Source of the DNA: an uncultured Lachnospiraceae bacterium
Lineage (GTDB): Bacteria > Bacillota > Clostridia > Lachnospirales > Lachnospiraceae
Length of the DNA: 64,000 nucleotides
Reading direction: 5' to 3'
Assembly: GCA_902783375.1 (NCBI GenBank)
Contig: CACZQN010000003.1
Location: 62,001 to 126,000, forward strand
Position numbers and translations under genes: made by a program. Positions 24,772 to 33,504 of this stretch are shown here, piece after piece. The number at the start of each line of letters is the position of its first letter. Within the stretch, counting starts at the first letter, position 1. The notes beneath the pieces were generated by a model. That model searched no databases. It was not told where the DNA came from and saw only the letters and a list, made by a program, of their open reading frames with translations.

Positions 24772-27700
24772 TTGAATTATCGTTTGGGAATTGATATCGG
24801 TTCGACGACCGTTAAGGTTGCCATCATCGATGATAATCATACGACGCTATTTTCGGAATACAGACGTCATTATGCAAATATCCAGGAAACGCTTGCCGAT
24901 CTTCTGCGCGAAGCGGAGGCTGCACTGGGTCCGATGGAAGTCAGTCCTTCCATGACCGGTTCCGGCGGACTGACCATCGCCGGGCATCTGGGCATTCCCT
25001 TTGTCCAGGAGGTCATCGCGGTCGGCGCCGCCCTGAAGTTCTTCGCGCCGCAGACCGATGTGGCGATCGAGCTCGGCGGTGAGGATGCGAAGATCATCTA
25101 CTTCACCGGCGGAATTGAACAGCGGATGAACGGCATCTGCGCCGGCGGTACCGGCTCATTTATCGACCAGATGGCCAGTCTTCTGAAGACCGACGCAGCC
25201 GGACTGAATGAATACGCAAAGACCTATTCCTCGATCTATCCGATCGCCGCAAGATGCGGTGTCTTTGCAAAGTCCGATATCCAGCCGCTGATCAACGAAG
25301 GTGCCACCAAGCCGGACCTTTCCGCATCCATCTTCCAGGCAGTCGTCAACCAGACCATCTCCGGTCTTGCCTGCGGCAAGCCGATCCGCGGCCACGTCGC
25401 ATTCCTTGGCGGTCCGCTGCACTATCTCTCCGAGCTCCGTGCGGCATTTATCCGCACCCTGAACCTCTCGGATGAAGAAGTCATTCACCCGGACAATTCG
25501 CACCTGTTTGCTGCCATCGGTGCAGCCATGAACAGCAAGGGTGAACAGGTCACGACCCTGAAAGAACTCTACGAGACACTCGATCATCATGTTGATCTGC
25601 AGTTTGAGGTCACCAGACTCGAGCCGCTCTTCCGGGATCAGGCAGAATATGATACCTTCCTGAAGGAGCACGCTGAAAAATCCGTCAAAAAGGCAGATCT
25701 TGCATCCTACCGCGGGGACTGCTTCCTCGGCATCGATGCCGGCTCCACAACCACCAAAGTTGCCCTGGTTGCAGAGGACGGCTCCCTGCTCTATTCCTTT
25801 TACAGCAACAACAACGGAAGTCCGCTGAAGACCTCGATCCGTGCCATGAGCGAGATCCGCTCTCTCCTGCCGGAGGGTGTCCGGATCGCCAGAAGCTGCT
25901 CTACCGGCTACGGGGAAGCGCTGCTGAAATCCGCCCTGATGCTCGATGAGGGCGAGGTGGAGACGGTCGCGCACTACACGGCCGCAGCCTTCTTTGATCC
26001 GGAAGTGGACTGCATCCTCGATATCGGCGGCCAGGACATGAAGTGCATCAAGATCAAGGACCAGACCGTAGACCGCGTGCAGCTGAACGAGGCCTGCTCC
26101 TCCGGCTGCGGCTCCTTCATCGAGACATTTGCAAAATCTCTGAACTACGAGGTTGCTGATTTTGCAAAGATCGCACTCTTCGCCGAGAACCCGATTGATC
26201 TGGGTTCCCGCTGCACCGTCTTCATGAATTCGAAGGTCAAGCAGGCACAGAAGGAAGGCGCCACCGTCGCCGATATTTCTGCCGGCCTTGCTTACTCTGT
26301 CATTAAAAATGCCCTGCTGAAGGTCATCAAGCTGACCGATCCGAGAGAGCTCGGCTCTCACATCGTCGTACAGGGCGGAACATTTTACAATGATGCTGTC
26401 CTCAGAAGTTTCGAGCGGATCTCCGGCACGACGGCCATCCGACCGGACATCGCCGGCATCATGGGTGCCTTCGGCGCAGCCCTGATCGCCAGAAAGCATT
26501 ATCAGGAAGGACAGGATGCCGGTGCCGAGACCACAACGCTCTCCTTCGATGAGATCGAAGCCCTCACCTATGACACGCGGATGACGCGCTGCCAGGGCTG
26601 CAACAACCACTGTGTCCTGACCATCAACCTGTTCTCCGGCGGCCGCAGATTCATCTCCGGCAACCGCTGTGAGCGCGGCCTGGGCCTGACAAAGAATAAA
26701 GAACAGATCCCGAATCTGTTTGAATATAAGATGAACCGGATCTTCGGCTATGAACCGCTCGCCGAAGGAGAGGCGCCGCGCGGAACCGTCGGGATCCCGC
26801 GCGTGCTGAACATGTATGAAGATTATCCGTTCTGGTTCACCTTCTTCACCAAACTCGGCTACCGCGTGGTCGTCTCCCCGGTCTCTGACCGCAGCATCTA
26901 CGAACTCGGCATCGAATCGATCCCGAGCGAATCGGAGTGCTACCCGGCGAAGATCGCCCACGGCCATGTCATGTGGCTGCTGAAGCAGGGAATCCGCTAC
27001 ATCTTCTATCCCTGCATCCCATTTGAGCGGAATGAGACACCGGAATCGAACAATCACTTCAACTGCCCGATCGTCACGTCCTATGGGGAAAATATCAAGA
27101 ACAATATGGAGGAGCTGCAGAATCCGGATATCACTTTCGAGAATCCGTTTCTCTCCCTTGAGAATGAAGAGATCGTTTCGAACCGCCTCGTGAAAATCTT
27201 TGAAAATCGCTTTTCTGTACGGGAAATCCGTGCAGCAGCCAGTGCGGCCTGGGCAGAACTCCTGCAGGCAAAGCGTGATACAGAGAAGAAGGGCGAGGAA
27301 GTTCTCTCCTATCTTGAGATGACCGGCCGCAAGGGCATCGTCCTCGCAGGCCGTCCGTATCATATCGATCCGGAGATCAACCACGGTATTCCGGAACTGA
27401 TCACCAGCTTCGGCGTGGCCGTCCTGACCGAGGACTCCGTCGCACATCTCGGGCATGTGGAACGGCCGCTGATCGTCATGGACCAGTGGATGTACCACAG
27501 CCGCCTCTACAAGGCTGCCTGCTTCGTCAAGACACAGCCGAACCTGGAACTGATCCAGCTGAATTCCTTCGGCTGCGGCCTCGATGCCGTGACCACCGAT
27601 CAGGTCAATGATATCCTCACGGCTGCCGGGAAGATCTACACCGTCCTGAAGATCGATGAAGTCAACAACCTCGGTGCCGCCAGAATCCGGATCCGCTCTC

Positions 27701-28995
27701 TTCTCTCCGCTGTCCGTGACCGCGATGAGAAGGGCATCAAGGCGAAGGAAGTTTCCTCGGCCTATGAGCGCACGGTCTTTACGGAGGAGATGAAAGAGGA
27801 CTATACCATCCTCGTACCGAACATGTCGCCGATCCATTTCGAACTGCTTGCACCGGCCCTGAAGAATTTCGGCCTGCATCTCGAACTGCTGCAGGATCAT
27901 CATGAAGCGCAGGATACCGGCCTGAAATATGTCAACAACGATGCCTGCTATCCGTCCATGCTGGTCGTCGGCCAGATCATGGATGCCATCAAGTCCGGGA
28001 AATATGATACGAATAAGCTGGCTGTCTTTATCACCCAGACCGGGGGCGGCTGCCGTGCCTCGAACTATATCGGCTTCATCCGCCGTGCTCTCCGGAAAGA
28101 GGGGCTGACCCAGATCCCGGTGATCTCGGTCTCCGCACAGGGAATCGAGAAGAATCCGGGCTTTACCATCAAACCGGGAATGCTGATCCGTGCCGGGCAG
28201 GCACTGGTCTACGGAGACCTCTTCATGCGCTGCCTGTATGCGACAAGACCATACGAACTGGTCCCGGGTTCAGCCAACGCACTGCATCAGGAATGGAAGG
28301 AGCGCTGCATCGCTTCGCTGCAGAACGGAAGCATGCGCGAATACCGGAAGAACTGCCAGGCGATCGTCCATGCATTTGACGAACTGCCGCGTGTCGAAGG
28401 ACTCACCAAGACCCGTGTCGGCATCGTCGGCGAGATCCTCGTCAAGTTCCTGCCGTCGGCAAACAATTACGCTGTCGACCTGCTGGAACGGGAAGGTGCC
28501 GAAGCAGTTGTACCAGATCTTCTTGACTTCTTCCTCTACTGCGCTTATAATCCGAACTTTAAGGCAGAGTATCTCGGGAAGAGTAAGAAAACAGCCTTTA
28601 TCAGCAACAGAGTCATCGACGCAATCGAGTACTTCCGCTCTCCTGCCAGAAAGGCACTGGAGAAGAGTAAGCACTTCGATCCGATGGCGAGAATCGACAA
28701 GCTGGCAGAGTATGCTGCGCCAATCGTCTCGCTCGGCAACCAGACCGGGGAAGGCTGGTTCCTCACCGGTGAGATGATCGAGCTGATCCACAACGGTGCG
28801 AAGAACATCCTCTGTACACAGCCATTCGGCTGCCTGCCGAACCATGTGGTCGGCAAGGGTGTCATCAAGCAGCTGCGTCTGGCCTACCCCGGAGCCAACA
28901 TCATGGCCGTCGACTACGACCCAGGCGCCAGCGAAGTCAACCAGCTGAACCGCATCAAGCTTATGCTTGCAACAGCAGAGGGCGTGCTGGGATGA
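24772..28995 (+). CDS. Giant BadF/BcrA-type acyl-CoA dehydratase activase with DUF2229
   Basis: 1407-residue protein of the family related to 2-hydroxyacyl-CoA dehydratase activators. Two ASKHA ATPase modules: residues ~5-265 ([34 protein letters not shown]) and ~315-585 ([35 protein letters not shown], whose Cys could bind a [4Fe-4S] cluster). A Cys-rich start to the DUF2229 region follows ([15 protein letters not shown], ~615-645), then a dehydratase-like C-terminal half. Start is TTG 24772, eight bases after AAAGGAGG; no ATG has a ribosome site. The reaction served by these fused proteins is unknown. Typical of anaerobic Clostridia. No dehydratase genes are adjacent. Confidence 0.9.
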   Translation: MNYRLGIDIGSTTVKVAIIDDNHTTLFSEYRRHYANIQETLADLLREAEAALGPMEVSPSMTGSGGLTIAGHLGIPFVQEVIAVGAALKFFAPQTDVAIELGGEDAKIIYFTGGIEQRMNGICAGGTGSFIDQMASLLKTDAAGLNEYAKTYSSIYPIAARCGVFAKSDIQPLINEGATKPDLSASIFQAVVNQTISGLACGKPIRGHVAFLGGPLHYLSELRAAFIRTLNLSDEEVIHPDNSHLFAAIGAAMNSKGEQVTTLKELYETLDHHVDLQFEVTRLEPLFRDQAEYDTFLKEHAEKSVKKADLASYRGDCFLGIDAGSTTTKVALVAEDGSLLYSFYSNNNGSPLKTSIRAMSEIRSLLPEGVRIARSCSTGYGEALLKSALMLDEGEVETVAHYTAAAFFDPEVDCILDIGGQDMKCIKIKDQTVDRVQLNEACSSGCGSFIETFAKSLNYEVADFAKIALFAENPIDLGSRCTVFMNSKVKQAQKEGATVADISAGLAYSVIKNALLKVIKLTDPRELGSHIVVQGGTFYNDAVLRSFERISGTTAIRPDIAGIMGAFGAALIARKHYQEGQDAGAETTTLSFDEIEALTYDTRMTRCQGCNNHCVLTINLFSGGRRFISGNRCERGLGLTKNKEQIPNLFEYKMNRIFGYEPLAEGEAPRGTVGIPRVLNMYEDYPFWFTFFTKLGYRVVVSPVSDRSIYELGIESIPSESECYPAKIAHGHVMWLLKQGIRYIFYPCIPFERNETPESNNHFNCPIVTSYGENIKNNMEELQNPDITFENPFLSLENEEIVSNRLVKIFENRFSVREIRAAASAAWAELLQAKRDTEKKGEEVLSYLEMTGRKGIVLAGRPYHIDPEINHGIPELITSFGVAVLTEDSVAHLGHVERPLIVMDQWMYHSRLYKAACFVKTQPNLELIQLNSFGCGLDAVTTDQVNDILTAAGKIYTVLKIDEVNNLGAARIRIRSLLSAVRDRDEKGIKAKEVSSAYERTVFTEEMKEDYTILVPNMSPIHFELLAPALKNFGLHLELLQDHHEAQDTGLKYVNNDACYPSMLVVGQIMDAIKSGKYDTNKLAVFITQTGGGCRASNYIGFIRRALRKEGLTQIPVISVSAQGIEKNPGFTIKPGMLIRAGQALVYGDLFMRCLYATRPYELVPGSANALHQEWKERCIASLQNGSMREYRKNCQAIVHAFDELPRVEGLTKTRVGIVGEILVKFLPSANNYAVDLLEREGAEAVVPDLLDFFLYCAYNPNFKAEYLGKSKKTAFISNRVIDAIEYFRSPARKALEKSKHFDPMARIDKLAEYAAPIVSLGNQTGEGWFLTGEMIELIHNGAKNILCTQPFGCLPNHVVGKGVIKQLRLAYPGANIMAVDYDPGASEVNQLNRIKLMLATAEGVLG

Positions 28996-29005
28996 CAAAA
29001 AAGAC

Positions 29006-29033
29006 TTGCATTTCTTCCCGATATACGTATAAT
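29006..29033 (+). promoter_or_regulatory. Promoter of asnA
   Basis: TTGCAT (29006-29011) and TATAAT (29028-29033) with a 16-base spacer, 67 bases before the asnA ATG. Confidence 0.78.
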
Positions 29034-29053
29034 AATTGTATTATTGTATACAA
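29031..29053. promoter_or_regulatory. Two palindromes at the asnA transcription start, candidate operator
   Basis: AATAAT-TGT-ATTATT (29031-29045) overlaps the -10, followed by a perfect ten-base palindrome TTGTATACAA (29044-29053). Their position at the predicted start site fits repressor binding; the regulator is not in the window. Confidence 0.45.
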
Positions 29054-29099
29054 CAAGAGTGTATCGCATGAAATCTGACCTTCGAAAGGATCAAATGAG

Positions 29100-30107
29100 A
29101 TGAAAAACGAGATTTTCCCGGAGGGCTACCATCCGGTCATGGATATCCGTGAAACAGAGATCGGCATCAAGTCGGTCAAGGACTTCTTTGAGCGCGCACT
29201 TGCGAAGGAACTCAATCTGACCCGTGTCTCTGCTCCGCTCTTTGTGCGGCCGGAAACCGGTCTGAATGACAACCTGAACGGTATCGAGCGTCCAGTTGCC
29301 TTCGATATCAAAGAACAGGGTGCCAACGTGGAGATTGTCCAGTCCCTCGCAAAGTGGAAGCGTCTTGCACTCTCCCGCTACGGTTTCCATTCCGGTGAAG
29401 GCCTTTACACCGATATGAGTGCGATCCGCCGTGACGAAGAGACCGACAACCTGCACTCGATCTATGTCGATCAGTGGGACTGGGAGAAGATCATCAACCA
29501 CGAGGAGCGCAACATGCACACGCTCCGCAACGCAGTCCGTTCTGTCTATGAGGCGCTGAAGTCGACGGAATACCATATTGCATCCAAGTACAACTATATC
29601 AAGCCGATTCTTCCGGATCAGATTGCGTTTGTGACATCCCAGGAACTGCTGGATGAATATCCGGATCTTACACCGAAGGAAAGAGAATATAAGGCTGCCC
29701 GCCGTTGTGGCGCTGTCTTCATCTCCCAGATCGGCGGCGTCCTTTCGAACGGCGAACCGCATGACGGCCGTGCTCCGGACTACGATGACTGGGCTCTGAA
29801 TGGCGATATCATCGTCTACTATCCTCTTCTTGACATCGCACTGGAATTATCCTCGATGGGCATCCGAGTCGATGAAGAAAGCCTGAAGGCCCAGCTTGAG
29901 AAAGCTGGCTGTACAGAACGCGCCGAACTGCCATTCCAGAAAGCAATCCTGGAGAAGAAACTTCCATATACGGTCGGCGGCGGTATCGGCCAGTCCCGCA
30001 TCTGCATGTTCTTCCTGCGGAAAGCACACATCGGCGAAGTCCAGGCATCAATCTGGACAGAAGAGACGATGATGAAAGCAGAAGCCGACGGGATTATTCT
30101 GTTGTGA
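29100..30107 (+). CDS. asnA: Aspartate-ammonia ligase (asparagine synthetase A)
   Basis: Makes asparagine from aspartate, ammonia and ATP (AMP-forming), cytosolic. The 335-residue protein matches the family length and shows FPEGYHPVMDIRETEIGI, the GLNDNLNGIERPV core, DMSAIRRDEETDNLHSIYVD, the class-II-synthetase-like QWDWEKII segment and the C-terminal GGGIGQSRICMFFL motif. AAAGGA lies ten bases before ATG 29100. Stands alone, downstream of the activase gene by 104 bases with its own promoter. Confidence 0.96.
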   Translation: MKNEIFPEGYHPVMDIRETEIGIKSVKDFFERALAKELNLTRVSAPLFVRPETGLNDNLNGIERPVAFDIKEQGANVEIVQSLAKWKRLALSRYGFHSGEGLYTDMSAIRRDEETDNLHSIYVDQWDWEKIINHEERNMHTLRNAVRSVYEALKSTEYHIASKYNYIKPILPDQIAFVTSQELLDEYPDLTPKEREYKAARRCGAVFISQIGGVLSNGEPHDGRAPDYDDWALNGDIIVYYPLLDIALELSSMGIRVDEESLKAQLEKAGCTERAELPFQKAILEKKLPYTVGGGIGQSRICMFFLRKAHIGEVQASIWTEETMMKAEADGIILL

Positions 30108-30113
30108 TTATTC

Positions 30114-30142
30114 TTGACGCACCCTATTTTATAGGGTATAAT
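30114..30142 (+). promoter_or_regulatory. Promoter of the higBA-like operon
   Basis: TTGACG (30114-30119) and TATAAT (30137-30142) with exactly 17 bases between, immediately after the asnA stop. Confidence 0.88.
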
Positions 30143-30161
30143 GTCTCCATGATTCATGGAG
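30121..30161. promoter_or_regulatory. Two operator-like palindromes at the toxin-antitoxin promoter
   Basis: ACCCTAT-TTT-ATAGGGT (30121-30137) fills the spacer between -35 and -10; CTCCATGA-T-TCATGGAG (30145-30161) covers the transcription start and the first part of the toxin ribosome site. Type II antitoxins repress their own operon through such sites, so autoregulation by the HTH antitoxin is likely. Confidence 0.65.
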
Positions 30162-30170
30162 GCATTATTT

Positions 30171-30524
30171 ATGGAGAGAACATTTATCGAAGTCCCTTTA
30201 TTCACCAGCAAGTGGAAGCAACTTGGATTAACAGATGAGGATTTATTTCAACTTCAGGATTTTCTATTGTTAAATCCAGACGCCGGAAAGATCATGCAAG
30301 GCACTGGGGGCATTCGAAAGCTGCGCTTTGCTCTTGGCAGCACAGGGAAAAGCGGCGGAATCCGTATATGTTATGTCGACTTTGAGGAATATGAAGTCAT
30401 CCATTTGATCACGGCTTTTGCAAAATCTGAACAGGAGAATCTCACTTCCGAAGAAAAGGCCATATTAAAAAAACTAGTAAAATCACTGTGCGATGAAACC
30501 GCAAGGAGGCATCACCATGAGTGA
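30171..30524 (+). CDS. HigB-like RelE-family toxin
   Basis: 117-residue protein with the RelE/HigB-type small-toxin outline: N-terminal MERTFIEVPLFTSKWKQL, a core RKLRFALGSTGKSGGIRICY (basic, conserved Arg residues), and VIHLITAFAKSEQENLTSEEK near the end. Such toxins cleave mRNA on the ribosome. ATG 30171 has GGAGG eight bases upstream; the ATG at 30156 overlaps that site. The stop overlaps the antitoxin start by eight bases (toxin first, as in higBA). AT-richer codon use than neighbouring genes suggests horizontal gain. Confidence 0.85.
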   Translation: MERTFIEVPLFTSKWKQLGLTDEDLFQLQDFLLLNPDAGKIMQGTGGIRKLRFALGSTGKSGGIRICYVDFEEYEVIHLITAFAKSEQENLTSEEKAILKKLVKSLCDETARRHHHE

Positions 30525-30825
30525 ATTATTTGAAGAACTGAAACTGGGGCTGGAACAGGCCATCGACTTTGAAAAAGGGACCGGCAAGGCACGTGTCACC
30601 AAATTATCAATCTCCCCTATTCCAGATTACAGCAAAGAAGATATCCGTGATATCAGAATAAAAGCACAGATGTCACAGCGACTTTTCGCCTATTACCTGG
30701 GAGTATCTCAGAAAACTGTTGAAGCCTGGGAAAGCGGTAAAAACCATCCCACAGGGCCAGCCTGCAGGCTTTTAAAGATCCTTGAAACTGGGGATGACGA
30801 GCTGATTCAGCAAATTGTACGCTAA
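30517..30825 (+). CDS. HigA-like HTH antitoxin
   Basis: 102-residue partner of the upstream toxin. N-terminal half (MSELFEELKLGLEQAIDFEKG) likely contacts the toxin; C-terminal half holds a Cro/C1-type helix-turn-helix (DIRDIRIKAQMSQRLFAYYL, then GVSQKTVEAWESGKN). ATG 30517 follows AAGGAGG by seven bases. The HTH would bind the palindromes at the operon promoter. Followed by a terminator. Confidence 0.88.
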   Translation: MSELFEELKLGLEQAIDFEKGTGKARVTKLSISPIPDYSKEDIRDIRIKAQMSQRLFAYYLGVSQKTVEAWESGKNHPTGPACRLLKILETGDDELIQQIVR

Positions 30826-30827
30826 AA

Positions 30828-30880
30828 GGCCCCCACTGCAGATAACAATATGCTTCTGCAGTGGAGGTCTTGGTTTTTTA
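30828..30880. terminator. Bidirectional terminator between antitoxin and Tad-operon end
   Basis: Stem CCCACTGCAG / CTGCAGTGG (30832-30841 and 30856-30864) with a 14-base loop. A T-run (TTTTTT, 30873-30878) follows on the plus strand, and GGGCCTTTT follows on the minus strand, so it can end both the higBA-like transcript and the long minus-strand operon. Confidence 0.8.
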
Positions 30881-30890
30881 TCTTATCATG

Positions 30891-32228
30891 TTATCCAAAC
30901 GAACGGATGAAATAAACCACCTCGTTCGGTGTCCCGGACATCAGATCCCCTTCACGCCAGAACAGCCAGATATAGCCATAGTCATCTACTCTGACAGAAT
31001 AGATGGCGTCAAAGGACACCGGATCATCCCCTTCCGCATACTCCGGGCCTTCATACAGATCTCCATACAGAGAGATCAGGCCCTCCTCTTCTGTCGAGAA
31101 GGAATATCCACCTCGGTACCGTTCAAAATAAGTATGCTCCTGGTCCGTAACTGTCAGATCAAAGTTTCCATCTTCCGTAAACTCCAGATAGATCTCCTTA
31201 TAATTTCCTTCGGCATCGGCTGCATAAGAACTGGTCCATGTGCCGGTGAGATCATCTCTCTCTGCCGGATGGTCGTTCCACTGTGCATCACCGTAGTCCT
31301 CAAAGCCAACCTCGATCGGCACCGTGATATCCCTCACGTATGCTGTCTCTGTATTTGTCAATGTAATCGATCCGTCTGCCAGCGAAATCATTGGGGAAAA
31401 GGACACTTCCCCGCCTTCTTCATCGGACAGTGTCAGCAGTGCGTTCGGAACGATATCCGACACATTGGCCACCAGGAGGAATGGCTCTCCATCCGTGCGG
31501 TCATACACTGTCTTTCCGATCACTTCTTCATACCCGTCTTCAGTCTCCGCCTCGAAGTCAATGCAATATTCGTGAACCTGTGCACGGATTCCATCATGGG
31601 CCGGCACGATCAGATAAACATCATCCCCGTCGAGATCCACGATGGTATTCACATAGGTCACAAATGGCTGGTAGATCGCCAGAGGCGACATGGAGACCCG
31701 TTCTTCAACAGAAAGATCACCGGCCTCATAGATTGTGTAATCCCAGCCGATATAGGCAATCGCAGCATACATATTCTCATCACAGAGAATCATCTGGAGA
31801 TCATCGAGCGACTGCAGCGCTTCTTCCGGGATTTCTTCTCCAGCCCCCTCCTCTGTGCTCTGCGCAGCTGAAGCTGCACTGGATGTAGAATCGGTCTGCT
31901 CACCGTCATCCTCGGAAGAATCTGTGTTTTCTTCTGCTGATGTCGTGCTGGAAGCAGAATCAGCTACTTCGCTGCTCTTTTCAGCATCCTCTGAACTGTC
32001 AATTACAGACTGCGCAATGTCTGCGGACTCAGAGGCAGTACTGCTTTCTTCGGAGGCAGCCTGTTCTGCACCGGAGGCAGAAGCCACGGTATTCTCTTTA
32101 CTCCCCTCCGCGCTGCGTTTCCCGCAGCCTGTAAACACTGCAGAAAGGATTAAAGCAAAGACCAGACCCAGCACCGGTATGGACCGGTATCTGCGTCTGG
32201 ATCTGTTTCCATTCTTATGAAGCATCAT
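30891..32228 (-). CDS. Lipoprotein with acidic Ser-rich linker and C-terminal lipocalin-like region
   Basis: 445-residue predicted lipoprotein, last gene of the Tad-linked operon. Basic N-terminus and hydrophobic segment (residues ~17-33) end in a lipobox-like FTGC with Cys35. Residues ~36-135 are a Ser/Ala/Glu/Asp-rich low-complexity linker. The rest is beta-rich; residues ~325-440 ([29 protein letters not shown]) resemble a lipocalin-like barrel. ATG 32228 overlaps the HD gene's stop and has GGAGG nine bases upstream. Function unknown; a surface protein attached to the membrane near the pilus would fit. Confidence 0.78.
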   Translation of the reverse strand: MMLHKNGNRSRRRYRSIPVLGLVFALILSAVFTGCGKRSAEGSKENTVASASGAEQAASEESSTASESADIAQSVIDSSEDAEKSSEVADSASSTTSAEENTDSSEDDGEQTDSTSSAASAAQSTEEGAGEEIPEEALQSLDDLQMILCDENMYAAIAYIGWDYTIYEAGDLSVEERVSMSPLAIYQPFVTYVNTIVDLDGDDVYLIVPAHDGIRAQVHEYCIDFEAETEDGYEEVIGKTVYDRTDGEPFLLVANVSDIVPNALLTLSDEEGGEVSFSPMISLADGSITLTNTETAYVRDITVPIEVGFEDYGDAQWNDHPAERDDLTGTWTSSYAADAEGNYKEIYLEFTEDGNFDLTVTDQEHTYFERYRGGYSFSTEEEGLISLYGDLYEGPEYAEGDDPVSFDAIYSVRVDDYGYIWLFWREGDLMSGTPNEVVYFIRSFG

Positions 32229-32704
32229 TTCTTTTTCCCTCCATTCTCGAGGTGCAGGGTCTCCCGGAGGGAGACGTATTTGTCGACCAGGCAGACCAGC
32301 CATGCTTCCCTGGAAGTCGGAACCGCACGCAGCGTCAGCGGCCACATGTGTGACCGGATCACCTTCTGCTCCCGTTCCCCGACCTGAAAATAGCGCTTCG
32401 CATTTTCACAGGCCTTCTTTGGATGCGTGAAGCCATGCCATTTATGGCTTCCGCCATCCTCCGCATGCCAGTCATAGAGATAGAAATCATGCAGCAGCGC
32501 CCCTGAAACGAGGGCTTGTTCGTGTGCCCCAAGATGGAGCCGCCGGTTCAGCAGGAAGCTGGTCTCCGCCACATGCTTCACATGTGTCAGCGTGTCCACA
32601 TCTCCATGCTGAATGTACTGCTCCATCTTCTGCACCGTCAGATCGTTCAGATAGCGCCTTGCGAGTTTTTGAAAAGCCCGCCTTTCATCATTTGTTAATT
32701 GCAT
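32225..32704 (-). CDS. HD-domain protein (phosphohydrolase fold)
   Basis: 159-residue small HD-superfamily protein. The metal-binding pattern is visible: H of [17 protein letters not shown], the HD pair in [14 protein letters not shown] and a later His/Asp ([12 protein letters not shown]). Such proteins hydrolyse phosphate esters; substrate unknown. Its stop overlaps the lipoprotein start, and it follows the second PP2C gene by 12 bases; the ribosome site is weak (GAATAAG). It is the only metabolic-looking gene of this operon. Confidence 0.82.
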   Translation of the reverse strand: MQLTNDERRAFQKLARRYLNDLTVQKMEQYIQHGDVDTLTHVKHVAETSFLLNRRLHLGAHEQALVSGALLHDFYLYDWHAEDGGSHKWHGFTHPKKACENAKRYFQVGEREQKVIRSHMWPLTLRAVPTSREAWLVCLVDKYVSLRETLHLENGGKKK

Positions 32705-32716
32705 GTTACTTATTCG

Positions 32717-33490
32717 TTACAGGACATACAGCGCAATAGCTGTAATATTATCTGTTTCTCCTCTGTCCATATTCAGGCGGACAAGTTCATCCAGGTACTG
32801 CTGTCTTTCAGCAAGATTTTCTCTGGTCCTCGTCCACAAGGCATCCCGCATTTCATCCTTTGTCACAACGTGACGGAATCCGTCGGAGCAAAGCAGATAG
32901 GTGGTATCCTGCATCGGATTTCCAAAGTAGAAATCCGGAGATACTTCTTCTCTGACACCGACACAGCGTGTCAGATAATTACGCTTTGGCGAGCTTTCTG
33001 CCTCCTCTTCGGTCATCAGCCCTTCCCGCACCTGCTCACTGACGTACGAGTGATCCAATGTGAGCTGCCTGCTTTCCGTTCCGAGCTGATAGATCCTGGA
33101 ATCCCCGACATTCATCGCATAGAAGCGGGATTTTGTGAGCAGCATCATGGTGATGGTGGTCCCGAGTGAGCTGTTCGTCTCATGTCCATACTGAACCAGT
33201 TCCTGGTTAACCCGGTCCAGGATTCGTGTCCACTGGTCCCTGACTGCAAAATCGCTGAGTCCCTGCCGGATCAGTGCCTGCAGTCCTTCTTTGCTGTACA
33301 TCCAGTCGCTGTAAGCCTCGACAACTTTCTGACTTGCCACTTCTCCCTGGGTCAGACCGCCCATGCCATCGCAGAGCACCGCAAAGGCAAGTGTTTCCCC
33401 ACCAAGGAGGATGCGCCGGACAAAATAACTGTCCTGATTTACTTTCCTTTTAATGCCTATATCTGTGGCAGATGTTACATAGATATCCAT
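32717..33490 (-). CDS. PP2C-family Ser/Thr protein phosphatase (second of the Tad operon)
   Basis: 257-residue PPM phosphatase without membrane segment or signal. Motifs: RKVNQDSYF, metal-binding VLCDGMGGLTQGEVAS, GTTITMMLLTKSRFYAMNVGDSRIY, LLCSDGFRH and GETDNITAIAL. All metal-ligand aspartates are present, so it should be active. I use ATG 33490 (MDIYVTSATDIG); a GTG at 33508 overlapping the FHA gene's stop is the alternative, and neither has a strong ribosome site. Next to an FHA gene and in the same operon as a kinase, it likely removes phosphate from Thr residues of shared targets. Confidence 0.92.
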   Translation of the reverse strand: MDIYVTSATDIGIKRKVNQDSYFVRRILLGGETLAFAVLCDGMGGLTQGEVASQKVVEAYSDWMYSKEGLQALIRQGLSDFAVRDQWTRILDRVNQELVQYGHETNSSLGTTITMMLLTKSRFYAMNVGDSRIYQLGTESRQLTLDHSYVSEQVREGLMTEEEAESSPKRNYLTRCVGVREEVSPDFYFGNPMQDTTYLLCSDGFRHVVTKDEMRDALWTRTRENLAERQQYLDELVRLNMDRGETDNITAIALYVL

Positions 33491-33504
33491 ATTTTCTATT
33501 CCAA

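Noticed and set aside
25156-27903. A minus-strand open frame of about 900 codons opposite the activase gene
   Set aside because: No motif and atypical composition; the plus strand has two ASKHA ATPases and a correct ribosome site.
28996-29099. T-box or other riboswitch before asnA
   Set aside because: The leader is only about 60 bases, too short for a T-box, with no specifier loop or T-box sequence.
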